From contig OX485806.1 of NCBI GenBank assembly GCA_950295325.1, positions 25,668,001 to 25,732,000 on the forward strand: a DNA stretch of 64,000 nucleotides. Reading direction: 5' to 3'. Positions within the stretch are counted from its first letter, which is position 1. Each line of letters starts with the position of its first letter. This document shows positions 12,701 through 23,800 of this stretch, one piece after another. A program made the translations under genes and the position numbers. The DNA is from Polytrichum commune (lineage: Eukaryota > Streptophyta > Polytrichopsida > Polytrichales > Polytrichaceae). The notes beneath the pieces were generated by a model. The model saw only the letters and a list, made by a program, of their open reading frames with translations, ran no database searches and was not told the origin of the DNA.

Positions 12701-15524
12701 GAACCATCGATGAGCTCGAAGGCGAGTTGAGTCAACTCGGCAGGCCTGTAGCGGTTGATGCCGGGGTATGGCTTGTTTCTATTTCCGTGTCAGCCTTATC
12801 CACTTAAGGAATCATTTACGTCCCATCTGCATCCTCTTGTGTTAGATCTGTTGCACAATGAATTGATTTCTTCGGACCAAGCTTCTTGCATGGTAGATTG
12901 TTCACTAAACATTCTGTGTTGAGAAGTTTAAGTTTTTATTAGACTTTGTGCCGATCTAAGTAGATGAAATAAATATGTACTAAGAGAAGCTGGTGGACTG
13001 CATCCCTTTTTCTGCAGGCACAATTGTATACAGTCTTGGAGCTGTGCAGAAATTTTGATCGGATTTTCAAGGACCATTTAGATGGAGGGTAAGCTTTTGT
13101 TGTGAGTAACACTAAGTACTTAGTGCATGTAAGTGTATGGTACAAGAGCTTGCCGCACAGGACTTTTAGACATCTTCATGAGACGTGTAGATGATGCGAC
13201 ACTTTGAATCATCTCGATCTGTTTTCAAGCTGAATCCATCCTTATCAGCTTCAGGCGAACATTTGAAAAAAACCCAGGATGTTTTCTTACCAGACCCACG
13301 ACCAGTTGATTCCTGGCATACTGGAATGTTGAGAAGAGGACTTTGATTTAATGGAGACTGAGCAAGTCGCTTCTCCTTCTGCTGTGGATGTAAGAACCAC
13401 TTGTTTGAGAACGACCATGCCACCGCAGAAAACAGACACAAGGATGAGTGAGGATGTTGTTACCATGGTGTACATGACTGAGTACCGCCTCCTTCTCATT
13501 GCTCATGTGACAGACGTCCAGGCGGGGAGAAGATTTATGCAATCTTTGATCATCAGCTTCCCGCAGCGCTGAAGAAACTCCCATTCGACAAACATTTGTC
13601 GATGCAGAACGTTCGGAAAGTGGTGTCGGAGGCAGATGGCTATCAGCCCCACTTGATTGCTCCCGAACAAGGATACAGGCGCTTGATAGAGAGTGGGCTG
13701 AGTTATTTCAGAGGCCCTGCAGAGGCAGTTGTGGATGCTGTAAGCAGGGCTACACCTTCTCATGTATTTTTGTTCAGTATTTCACCGCTATCTTGACCTG
13801 TGGTGCACAAATTGGCTTGATGGTCTATGAAGTAGACGGGTCTTAAGTGGTTACTTTCCGATTAGCCCACTTTCTTCTAGGATATTAACCAAGCGATTAG
13901 TATAAAGATGATTAGAATTGAATGTCCAAGATGAAGGAATGTACTGCTATTACTAGAATGGAACGGCTGTTAGCAGCGGAATCATAATGTTATGTCTATT
14001 GTTTAATGATCATATAGGTCTCCCGAATTCATATGTTGACTATTGAATCTAGAATATTTAACAAATCTTGATCACCTAGGCTAATCTCTGTTGAACACAT
14101 GTCTTGGCGTCCTTTCTTAGATCCACACCTATCCACATCATTTGATATAGGTGTCTGATGAGAATAAGTATCCGAATTAGGCCCGCTTACCTTAGTAGCA
14201 TGGACAATGATTATGAGCGAAGGCTGAGCGTTGAGCAAGATCTTGCATACTGCTAACACAGCTAATGAGTTCTTGCAGGCACATGCCATCTTAAGGGAAC
14301 TTGTTCGCAAGTCGATCAGTGTGTGCTCGGTAAGAATCATACCACCTATTTAGAAACTCGCTTCCATAATTGGTCATATCAAATTACCAATTTCTTGATC
14401 TCCTTTTCCTTTCGTTCCGGAAAATAAATTCAGCATCTTGCTACAAAACCCTTTCTTCTCCACCAGGATGAGGGGTAACCCCATGTCTTCTTCCAATGTG
14501 GCAGGAATTGAAACGGTTTCCATCGTTGCAAGCTGAGCTCCAAGCAGCTGCGGTGGAGTCTTTGGAGAAAATGCGGGATGAGAGCCGGAAAACGACACTC
14601 AGACTAGTTGACATGGAGGCAAGCTATTTGACGGTTGATTTCTTCCGAAAACTACCTCAGGAAGTGGAAAAGGGTGGGCATCCTGGACCGGCCATGGACA
14701 GATACACAGAGAACCACTTGCGGCGAATTGGTAAGTTTCTATTCAAAAGCTTGCTGGGCTAGCTTAAGGACACAAACCAGTGCGAGACCTTGAATACTCA
14801 GAAAATGACCCAAGGTGGAACGTGCTAATATTTTCACCTTATGTTATAAGTATAGCTGAAACTTTTAGATTGATAAAAGTTAAAACATGTACTTCTTGTT
14901 TGCAAATCGAAAGAGAAGACCAATGCACCATGCACCATAGTATTTTATTTTTTTTTCTAATTCCGCATGCAAAAGTTATAAAGGCTCAATGTTTCATTGG
15001 TAGATGACCCAAAATCATCACAGGAGCCCCACATTAATGTGGTACACATTCTCAAGATCAAAATCGAGATTGTGCTAGATTTTAAGGTGTTGGTTTTGGT
15101 TGAAATAATGGTTTTATCATGATGATGTTGTCTCTGGCAGGTTCGAATGTTTCTGCATACATGGGCATGGTGTGTGAGTTGCTACGGAACTCACTGCCCA
15201 AAGCAGTTGTACATTGTCAAGTTCGTGAGGCGAAAAGATCTCTCCTTGACAACTTCTACATCCAGATTGGGAAACGAGAGGTAACAGAAAGTAACTAGAC
15301 CGTCTAATTTGCCATGAGGGAGGGGGGGGGACCTTCAATTCGATTGCAAGGAAGAATATGTGACCATGTTGTGGTTGGTGTTGCCTGATACGCAGGGAAA
15401 ACAGTTAACACAGATGCTGGACGAAGATCCAGCCCTAATGGAACGCAGGAGCATGGTATCCAAACGGCTTGAACTTTACAAAAGCGCTCGGGACGAGATC
15501 GACTCTGTTGCATGGCTCAAGTGA
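9777..15524 (+). CDS. DRP1-like: Dynamin-related GTPase, DRP1/phragmoplastin class
   Basis: Large GTPase predicted to tubulate and cut membranes at the cell plate and in endocytosis. Sixteen exons: 9777-9908, 10269-10332, 10663-10767, 10960-11061, 11245-11295, 11478-11539, 11710-11800, 12058-12122, 12270-12464, 12646-12765, 13018-13088, 13514-13739, 14279-14329, 14505-14730, 15141-15280, 15396-15524. They sum to 1830 bp (609 aa plus stop), matching the roughly 610 aa usual for DRP1, and every junction is GT-AG and in phase. P-loop GGQSSGKSS lies at residues 42-50, the switch-I threonine at 69, DLPG at 142-145, TKLD at 211-214 and VNRS at 241-244. The middle domain ([18 protein letters not shown]) and the C-terminal GED ([12 protein letters not shown]) follow. 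There is no PH or proline-rich domain, as expected for DRP1. The start ATG opens [20 protein letters not shown], the family N-terminus. One intron carries a MITE. Confidence 0.96.
13832..14197 (-). mobile_element. Family A MITE in a dynamin intron
   Basis: Reverse-orientation copy showing both ends clearly. The left end GTAGACGGGTCTTAAGTGG (13832 on) pairs with the inverse of the right end (AAGTATCCGAATTAGGCCCG to CTTACCTT), an imperfect terminal inverted repeat of about 25 bp. Internal landmarks (CTAGAATATTTAACAAATC, ACACATGTCTTGGCGTCC, TAGATCCACACCTA) match the other copies in inverse. It sits between exons 12 and 13. Confidence 0.75.
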
Positions 15525-16795
15525 GTTATATGCACAGCAGTGTGAAAAAAAAAGAAAAAAAGAAAAAAGAGAAACTTGTCCTGTGATTTTGTCTATGCCG
15601 TTGTCTCCAATTTTGCACCTACAGGAGCATCATTGTCACCTGGACTCGTGTTTCTCATATGGTTGGGAAACACCAGACCAGGGTGGGCTGTCCCCAAGAT
15701 GATTCCTACGCATGAGATTCCTTCCTGAAGTTATTGACGAGAGCTTGCATCGAAGTCCCCAGCCTTTGACTCAGCATTTTGGTCTCCATCCAGAATCCCT
15801 GTGGAAAAGATTTGAGGTGGCACTCTCTCTTTGAGATTGAGAAAAGAGACAGGAAATAGAATTGATTAACAAGCCTCTGATTAGTTTGGCTTGATCAAGA
15901 TCAAGCCCAATTATTGGAAGTAAACCACAGGGTACTTATAGGATATTTTGGTTGAGGCACACCACTGGGGACCACTATTTTGCCTCACAAGATGCTCTCT
16001 CGTGTGGAATTTCCACAGGCATTGTAAATAGGTTTCATTTTCATCCAATGTACAATAGGTCGGTCGGAGCCAGTGAGTAGATTATCAAACTTGGAAGGCC
16101 TCATTTTTTGAAGCTAAATTATTCATTGTATATTGAACCTTCTCTCTCCTTACCTGGCATCATTTCTTTTCTTTTTCCGGTCCGGTCGGATGCATTGCAA
16201 ATTGTACTGCACAAATAACAAATATGCACGTAGAAATCGGTATCTATTTTTATATACATGTGTCTAACTAACATATAAACTAGTAGCCTGTCAAACCATT
16301 TGGGATCAACATTTGTGCAGGCACATGAGTTGCAACAGCATTGGCCTAAGATGGCAGAATGCACCAACTAATGACCAACTGAGTCTGCCCAGAGTTTCGG
16401 TTGGACCAGTTGATGAAACAGCTGATGAAGCACAAGAATAACACCATCACTAAATTGTTTTCCTCGAGAAGGTTGGAATCATCAAGAACATTGGAAGAGA
16501 AACACTACACATATATCTGCTGACAATCCTAGTGCAGTTTGGGTGACTTTGTTAGCTCCAGGATTGTGTTCCAAGGAACGCTTCCAGAATGTTTCTAGGA
16601 GTACACTGGCACTGAAAGAGGTAACTGATAATTGAAACAATCAAGAATAATTTACAATTCAGATGCCCAAATCCAAGTAGCTAAACAAGGGTTGGAAACT
16701 TGTATCTGCCGTTTCCTTCTAACCTTTTTGTTCTGGGCAGAAATGTTTTTTAAAGAATCAAAGAATTTCTAAGATATATTCATTTACCCATGAAC

Positions 16796-16949
16796 ATAAT
16801 ATTACTCAGCACCTACTGTTTGTGCAGTGGGCCCTCAGATTATAACTGTCGGATGCTCTGAAAGCTCTTGCTCTTGCTCTATTTTCAAGCATCCGATTGT
16901 TGTATTCCGAGGTTCCATTGAACAAACAGTGGGTGCTGAGTAATGTTAT
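16796..16949. mobile_element. 154-bp MITE with ~29-bp inverted ends
   Basis: The ends ATAATATTACTCAGCACCTA and (inverse) ATAACATTACTCAGCACCCA pair over about 29 bp with a few mismatches. The interior holds a nested inverted pair, TCGGATGCT and AGCATCCGA, around a CTCTTGCTCTTGCTC core. The whole element would fold into one long hairpin. No coding capacity. Confidence 0.75.
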
Positions 16950-18187
16950 GAATTATACCAATTGGGACGAATCATTTAAGATTTGCAAGGGCCGGTGCAA
17001 ATTGCAAGGGTTTTGTGGGTGTAGTCTACCTTTTCAAATGTGTTGCATTTCAATGTGTCAAACTGATTCCGTGAGCTAGTTCTATGCCTGAGATGGCAAC
17101 TCTTCTTTCTAGAACCACTCTTCATTATTCCCTTCTAATGCATCTAAGAGTTCATGAATTCTAATGATGTGAAGACTTGCAACATGCATGTGTAGAGAGA
17201 GGACATTGAGAGGAATTCCAATGACACATCCATATCTATATTAGTAAAGGTTTGGACCTCCAAAACTTACTTGGAGAACTGATTAGAAGCAAAATTTCTT
17301 ATTCAGGAGTCACTGTCTTGACCCCCTTGCTCTCCTCATAAATTATAGAATCTATTATAAGGAAGTTCATTATAATATCTTATAATAGAATAACAATCTT
17401 ACTATAATTATCTCATCTCAAAGTTGACTTCTTAAGACTCCAACCCTTGCTTATTATACATGAATTGCCACTTTGGGATGGTGTTGAGGTCTGTGATCCG
17501 ATCGTGGGCACTTCCAAATCCACATATAGTTATGGCATTGGATCAAACTTTTGAATCAGAGATTTTTTGATTTGGTTAGCAATTGCAAATCCCCATGGTT
17601 GCAACTTGCAACTCCCATATATTTGCACAAGGGATCAAGAACATTAAATGGGCATTAATTGGATGTTGGTATGTGATAAAAATAAAATAAAATGATCTTT
17701 TCTAATAACACTCATTGTTGCAAGATTTGAGCCATTTCAAGTAATGTTTAACTTTTCATGGATTGAAGATTTTTAAAATGAATGATATTTTTTGTTCTTG
17801 ACATGCCAATGCATCTTAATGAACTCGCTTTGGCCTTACCTGATAAGCTTGCATGTGTTTGTTATAATTTTGGAGGTCTCAACAAGGGTTGATAGAGATT
17901 TCTTTTTTCTTGTATAAAACTCAAATTAATCATTTTTTTGTCCTCTTTTAAAAGATTAGTAGCCAAATTTTTTCATATTGTCACTGTTTATAAAAAAAAC
18001 AAATGCCGAAAAGAAAGTGGTTAAGATATGATGCATTACAAGAGCCCAACTAAAGAGAATATTACCTCAACGGCTATGAGCCACAAAGCAAAAGGACCAT
18101 AAACACCGAAAACTTATACAAGTTTTTAGACTGGTAGATATGGAACCACGACAATCCAAGTATGGAATATCTAAATTTTATGATTGA

Positions 18188-18650
18188 TTCATGTTTTAGA
18201 ATATTTTGCGTTGATGTTGTAGATTGTATAGAGAGTAATCCACATTGACTTTGCACTTGTGATTCCAACGTAGTTTGAAGAAATTACAAGCGGATGAAGT
18301 TTTGGATTTTGATACTTCATCCATCTATAATGTTTGCATCGTTTATCATTTCAAAGGAGTGATATATGTGTACAGAAAGCTCTCCGAATGGGCTATAACG
18401 TGAAAGTATTTAAATCCATTTTCAAGACAATATACAAAGATGCCCTAGTAAAAATCAGTTTTTACAAAGACATATTTTAAAATATTTTGGCTATACGGTA
18501 TAGACTTTATGGAGAGTTACCTAGAATGACTTTGTACTTGATGTTTGGAAATAAATCAAAAAAATATTAGCAAATGAAAGTCTGAATTTGGATACTTCAT
18601 TTATACATAATGTATGCCTATGTTATCATCTCTAGGAATAATATATGTGT
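18188..18650. repeat. Diverged direct repeat, period ~275 bp
   Basis: Two copies share TTTTAGAATATTTTG/TTTTAAAATATTTTGG, GTATAGA..TATGGAGAGT, GACTTTG[CT]ACTTG, GGAT[AT]CTTCAT and ATATATGTGT in the same order (about 18188-18375 and 18468-18650). Identity is modest, so the duplication is old. No open frame spans either copy. Confidence 0.5.
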
Positions 18651-19124
18651 TAGTGTGTTGTCTTTTGACCTGCTATGAATAAACCATTTGGCATTCTTAA
18701 GAAAATTGTTGATCAAAGGTCTTAAGGCTATTAGATCTTGAAAGCAACCATGATATATGAACTTTGGATTTTGGCGTTTTGTTTTTTCGTATGAATGTTG
18801 GGTTGCGAGTGCTTCCTTATAGTCCTTTGCTTCTTATAGGTGTTTATTCATATTTTTATCATTCCTATTCATCGCTTGACAATTCTGAATCAATAGACTA
18901 CAAACCTTAATAGAGGGTTTTATCTAGTTTGCCCCCGATGACATCAATTTAATCTTCGGAGAAGAACTCTAAAATTCCTTATTAATTGCGCTACGAGGAA
19001 CTCTTTGATTTCAAAGGGGACTCTCAAAGCTCTATAAATGCCTTTGATATGTAGAAGATCAAACGTGCTAGACAATTTACATGCCTCACAGACCTTGTCT
19101 ACACGAACAACAATTATCTCAATC

Positions 19125-20027
19125 TTACTGTTTGTAAGATTTGAATGTTAGGCGAGAGAGTTCATTATTTTCCAAAGTCAAAGCAAGATTGCGATTTGTG
19201 TGTTTCAGATCTTCATTGTCCTCATGGTGACAAACATATTGTCGGGAGTAACTTTTGGTATCAACGACAACACATTGTAGATCAATGTCTAACACATTGT
19301 AGATCAATTTAAGGTAAATTTTGACATTTTTCACAAGCGAATCGATTTTTTATTGAAACTTTACTGAATTATAGTCTTTTATATTGAGTATTTCATGTAT
19401 TACACTGGCCAAATATTTAATTTGGTAAGGGATGCATTGGAACATGGCCATCCTCTTTAAATCTTGATCGTATTTGTAATATATTACATCAACTTCCACT
19501 GTTTTGATGTATCGTTGAACCAAATGATCTATCATAGGTTTGACATTCGGTATAGTCCATTTCATGCCGAAAAATTGAATTCGACAAATTTTTGTACCAC
19601 AATAATGAATAGTTTGGGCTATTGCTTGAACAAGTACATTGACTTGATTTTCGGATAATACCAAATTGTCGTTGTTGTTGGTGAGTGTCAAAGTGTGGAG
19701 TTCTTCAAGGTGTAAGATTATGGAATCTTTGGTCGATCTTGTTTGTTACTCGTTGTTTCTATCGTAAAATTTGACTACTACTGGATCAAAAGTGACACGA
19801 TTATAGTTGTTGAAGGCATCATCATCTTTGAAAACTATTTGTTGGTTAGTTGGATGAGCTATAATACCCAATAAAAGAAGTAAATCTAAAGTACACATCA
19901 ATATACATACTGCATTTAGATCGAGTCTTTTGGGATCATTGATGGGGGCCGCTACATTGCCTACTTTTAGTGGTATTGGAAAAATATCACTTTCCATTTG
20001 GATAAGAAATAGAAGTAGATTCCACAA
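19125..20027 (-). pseudogene. Unidentified ~300-codon frame broken by two TAA codons
   Basis: Reading the minus strand from 20027 to 19125 gives a single frame of 301 codons with only two internal stops, TAA at 19748-19746 and TAA at 19352-19350; the frame is otherwise unshifted. The first ATG is near 19994 (MESDIFPIPLKVGNVAAP). In AT-rich DNA a random frame of this length would normally hold many more stops, so this was probably coding. The product looks like a soluble protein with one hydrophobic stretch (CILMCTLDLLLLLGII) near the start, then a Asn/Asp/Lys-rich, Gly-poor body. I recognise no family. Candidates are a decayed mobile-element or endogenous viral protein, or a gene whose stops I misread as exonic. 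There are no splice sites around the stops that would obviously remove them. Confidence 0.45.
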
Positions 20028-20815
20028 ATGATAGAAAAGATGTAAAGGGTTTTAAAGTTAGATGTATGTTTCTGCCAAAAATGCATATTTTTTGAAGGGT
20101 TTAGAATTTAAAATTACATGAACATCCTGTCTGAAATGGGATCCTCATATTTCGATAAAATTTTGATTGCCTCCATTTTCGGGCTTTACGAATCCAACAA
20201 TGCAGTCAGTTTCAAATAGAAACGTGTAGATTATGAAATATTATCAGGTGAAAAGTGTAATATGGAGGGGCTATCCCCCGGAGGCCAATCACATTGCATA
20301 TATAGTAGGTCCATATTGTATATAGATGTAATTAAATTATTTGTAATCTCCTTTTTTGAGAAAAAATTAAGCACACAAGTTCCATGCATATAGAGAGTCA
20401 ATTGATTACATATCATTTATTGATTCGTTCCTATTATTAATTTTTTTATCATCAAGAAATGTGCCCTTATTTCGCTACTAGTGGATGGATGGATGAAATA
20501 TTCATTTTCCTCTCTCTCCTGCAGATTGAAAGGAGAAGAAAGAGGAAGGTTGGAGTGGCAACTGTCTCTCTTTACACAATCAGCAACTTTCATCATCTAT
20601 ATAAATTTTCCAGTAAGCCTAACTATCCATTTCTGCTTGTACAATGTCCTCCTTGAATTCCTCAGAATTTCAATCTTCGTTTGCTTGAGATCCATTAAAG
20701 CTTTGGCGTAAGAGTTATCAGTTACAAACTCTGCAACTTATAAGGTCACATGAAGATGCAATTTATTTCTGATGTGTTTTTCCTTAATCTGAAATCAATC
20801 CATTCAGGCGAATGA

Positions 20816-23800
20816 ATGAGGATACTATTGAATGAACCCACTATGAATTTGTATTTTTCGCCCGCTATTTTCAATGTGGCACCAATAACCAAACGCACTA
20901 CTTCAGGTGCAAAAATGAGGTTCCCAAATGTTTGCATGCTTCTTGCAGAAAGATTGAATGGTTGCAACATTCAAAGGTATTTGCAGCCCATTCTGAGCAA
21001 CCGAATTAGGGTTTCACTCGTTCGGGCTTACCATCAACAGCTCAGAATTAACGTAATTGCCTAATTCCCAGATGCTGTCTGTGATATTCTTACTTATTTT
21101 TGGAACGCAAATGAATGCTTGTCTTGTTATTTGAGTTCAAGGAGACTGAGGGACATGTGTGGAGCATGGCAAGTGTACCACTCAAATATAGGTTTCCGAT
21201 TAAGAAAAGTAACCATGTAAGACCCACGTACCTTAGTAGCATGAGGTAACCCTAATTGTACATTCATGACATTTTTTATTTGGGTGCAGGCGGATACTTC
21301 GACTCAAACCATAATGCATCCAGCACAGCCCATCAACAGACAAATATGGAGGTAACTAGGTTATTAAAAAAAATAACACAGAATTCTTAAACTGTTTACT
21401 TTGGTATATATGCTCTGCTTTTCAAAGTTCCGCCTCTTTTTGGGGGGTTTTTATTTCCCTCGTTACCGCATGAGAAGAATGCAAGTCAGTAGCCTTAAAT
21501 GTTGACATATACCTTTCAGGTTTCAATATCTTTTGAGTGGCCACCTCATCATTTACCTAATGATTCATTCAACATTGATGCAACTCATAGTTCAACCTTT
21601 CAGGTCTTGCAACTGTGAACTAGAGAAACAGCATATCAAAATTGCAGCTCTGTGTTTGGTAGCCATTGATTCAATGCTTGTAGTTTGAAGTGAATGAATC
21701 AATGTGAAATCAATGTTGGGAGTTAAATTTAGAGGTTCTGTGATGTAGATTCCAATGAGGTGATAACAAACTTCATTAGGTTGCTCATATGGAACTCATA
21801 GGTTGCTCTTAGGTGTGCATTGTTCTCAATAGAAGTGCTTTGTCCAGTCATCAAGACTCCAATGCTGCTGAATTTGCATGTGAGGTTATGACATAGAACT
21901 ACATCAGAAGCTATAAAGTCGTCAAAGGTTATAAGAGTACATCCCAAAATGCAAGTGACTAGCGTTTAATATCATTCTAGTTTTGATACATACCCTCCAG
22001 GGTTTAATATCTTTTCAGTGCAAACCTAACATTTAGCAAATGATTCATTCAATATTGATTTTACTCATAGTTCATCCTTTTCGGTCTTGCAAGTAGAAAC
22101 TATAGGAACAAAAGATAAAAATTGCACCCTGTTGGGCATTGATTCAATGTCGTAGTTGGATGTGATTGAATCAATGTGAAGTCTGTGTTCATATATGAAA
22201 CTTGAGGTTTCTGATGTAGTTTGGTCATGAGAAATTTCTCAATGAAGCCATCTACTGATGTTCTGTTGGGGTTCTGACTTCAGGGGTAACAAGCCTGGAA
22301 AAATCTCTGATCTACACTTGGTAAGTGATCATGTTCAAACAGTTTCTTAGTTCCCTTGACATGGTTGGGCTCAAAGTTAGCAATTCTGATGCGCTTTGAG
22401 TTTTTCAGTGTTATTTATTTCTGTTTGTTATAGAATCTCTAAGTGGGGTGCTCTTTCGGGGTGCGCCTTTATGGTGGTTCACTACATACATTTCTTCATT
22501 GTGGTGCAGGTTACAGATGAGCTCCCACCTCCAGGTGCTGGAGAAGTCCAAGTTGCAGTCAAGGCTGTGGGCTTGAACTTTGCCGATGGTACATCATACA
22601 AACAAGTGCTTACCCCCATACCTAATCACACATCTTTATGTATAGAGTTATACTTGTAAGGGCAAGCCCACTCATTACCATATCCACATAACAAACATTG
22701 ATTGCAGATGAAAAGTACGTATTTTGTTGGAAGATTTGCAGCAAGGGCTCCCACCCATCACCGCATTCGCAAATATTTGCCAAAAGTGGATACGGTTAAC
22801 CACATTTCTCAACAAACTGAGCCCCTTTGCAGCCACAGCAAACTCTCCATGAGCATAATGAGACGAACAATCAACGCCCTTAATTCCCCTCAGATTTTTG
22901 CCTAAGAGTGACTCATTTACCTCAATTTTACTCATTTCCACCTATAGGTGTGTCATTTACCTAAAATGATCTAGGATGCTCTAGTTTGATGAGCTCTTTC
23001 TCATGTCTTTCTGCAAGACAATGTGAAATCAGTTGAATGTTTCCCTGAATGCGGATATGGATATGGCAACCGGTGGGAGAATGCACTGTATCTGCAACTG
23101 TAAATGCAAATTGTGGATGGATGAAGGAGGATTTGTTATTTGGATACGACAATGGGTGGGCTTGCCCTAATTTCATAGATGGTTCTTTTTACGGACTTTT
23201 TCTGTTGAGGTCTCTTTGCTTTCTATTTGCAATTTTACCAATTTTTGGATACTCGTGATATGCTGACGATGTCAAGGTACTTGGTGTTCTGACATAGGTT
23301 TGTGTGGGTGGGTTCAGTATTCACATGTTTGGGGCTGTATTCTGCATCTCCTAAAGGTGTCTACACACCAGGCCTCGAGGTGAATCTTGTTCTCGCTTAG
23401 GATATATATTTTTTGTATTGAGGCCAGGATTTCTCTTCACAAGTCTCAACCTTGAAGTAATAGTTCAATATGAAGTTACCTGATTTGAAGCATGTCTGCT
23501 ATTGCAACATGAAATTGTGAAATCTCTTTGTGAACTCCCAATCCTGGCTCACTATTTGGGATTTTGTATCACGAAATTTCATGTCTGCTAGAGAGTTTAA
23601 TTTCCTCTGGGTATAGTTTGCAGGGGTGGTTGCAGCTGTGGGTGAGAATGTTGACGGATTGCATGAAGGGGACAGAGTGGTTGGCTTGATCAGATTTGGT
23701 GCTTATGCCTCTCATATTAATGTGGCACCCAAATATTTGCGTCCTTTTCCAAACAACTGGTCTTTCGCTGAAGCGGCAGCTTATCCTGTCCAGGTATTGT

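Larger units (their letters stand above)
15525..19124. other. Dynamin 3' flank and gene-poor DNA
   Basis: The first 500 bp are probably 3' untranslated sequence; no clear polyadenylation site stands out. After that the DNA is AT-rich with no supported gene. It contains a short MITE at 16796-16949 and a diverged direct repeat at 18188-18650. A motif near 17495 (GTGGGCACTTCCAAATCCAC) recurs near 25830 in the oxidoreductase intron, marking another dispersed repeat. Confidence 0.6.
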
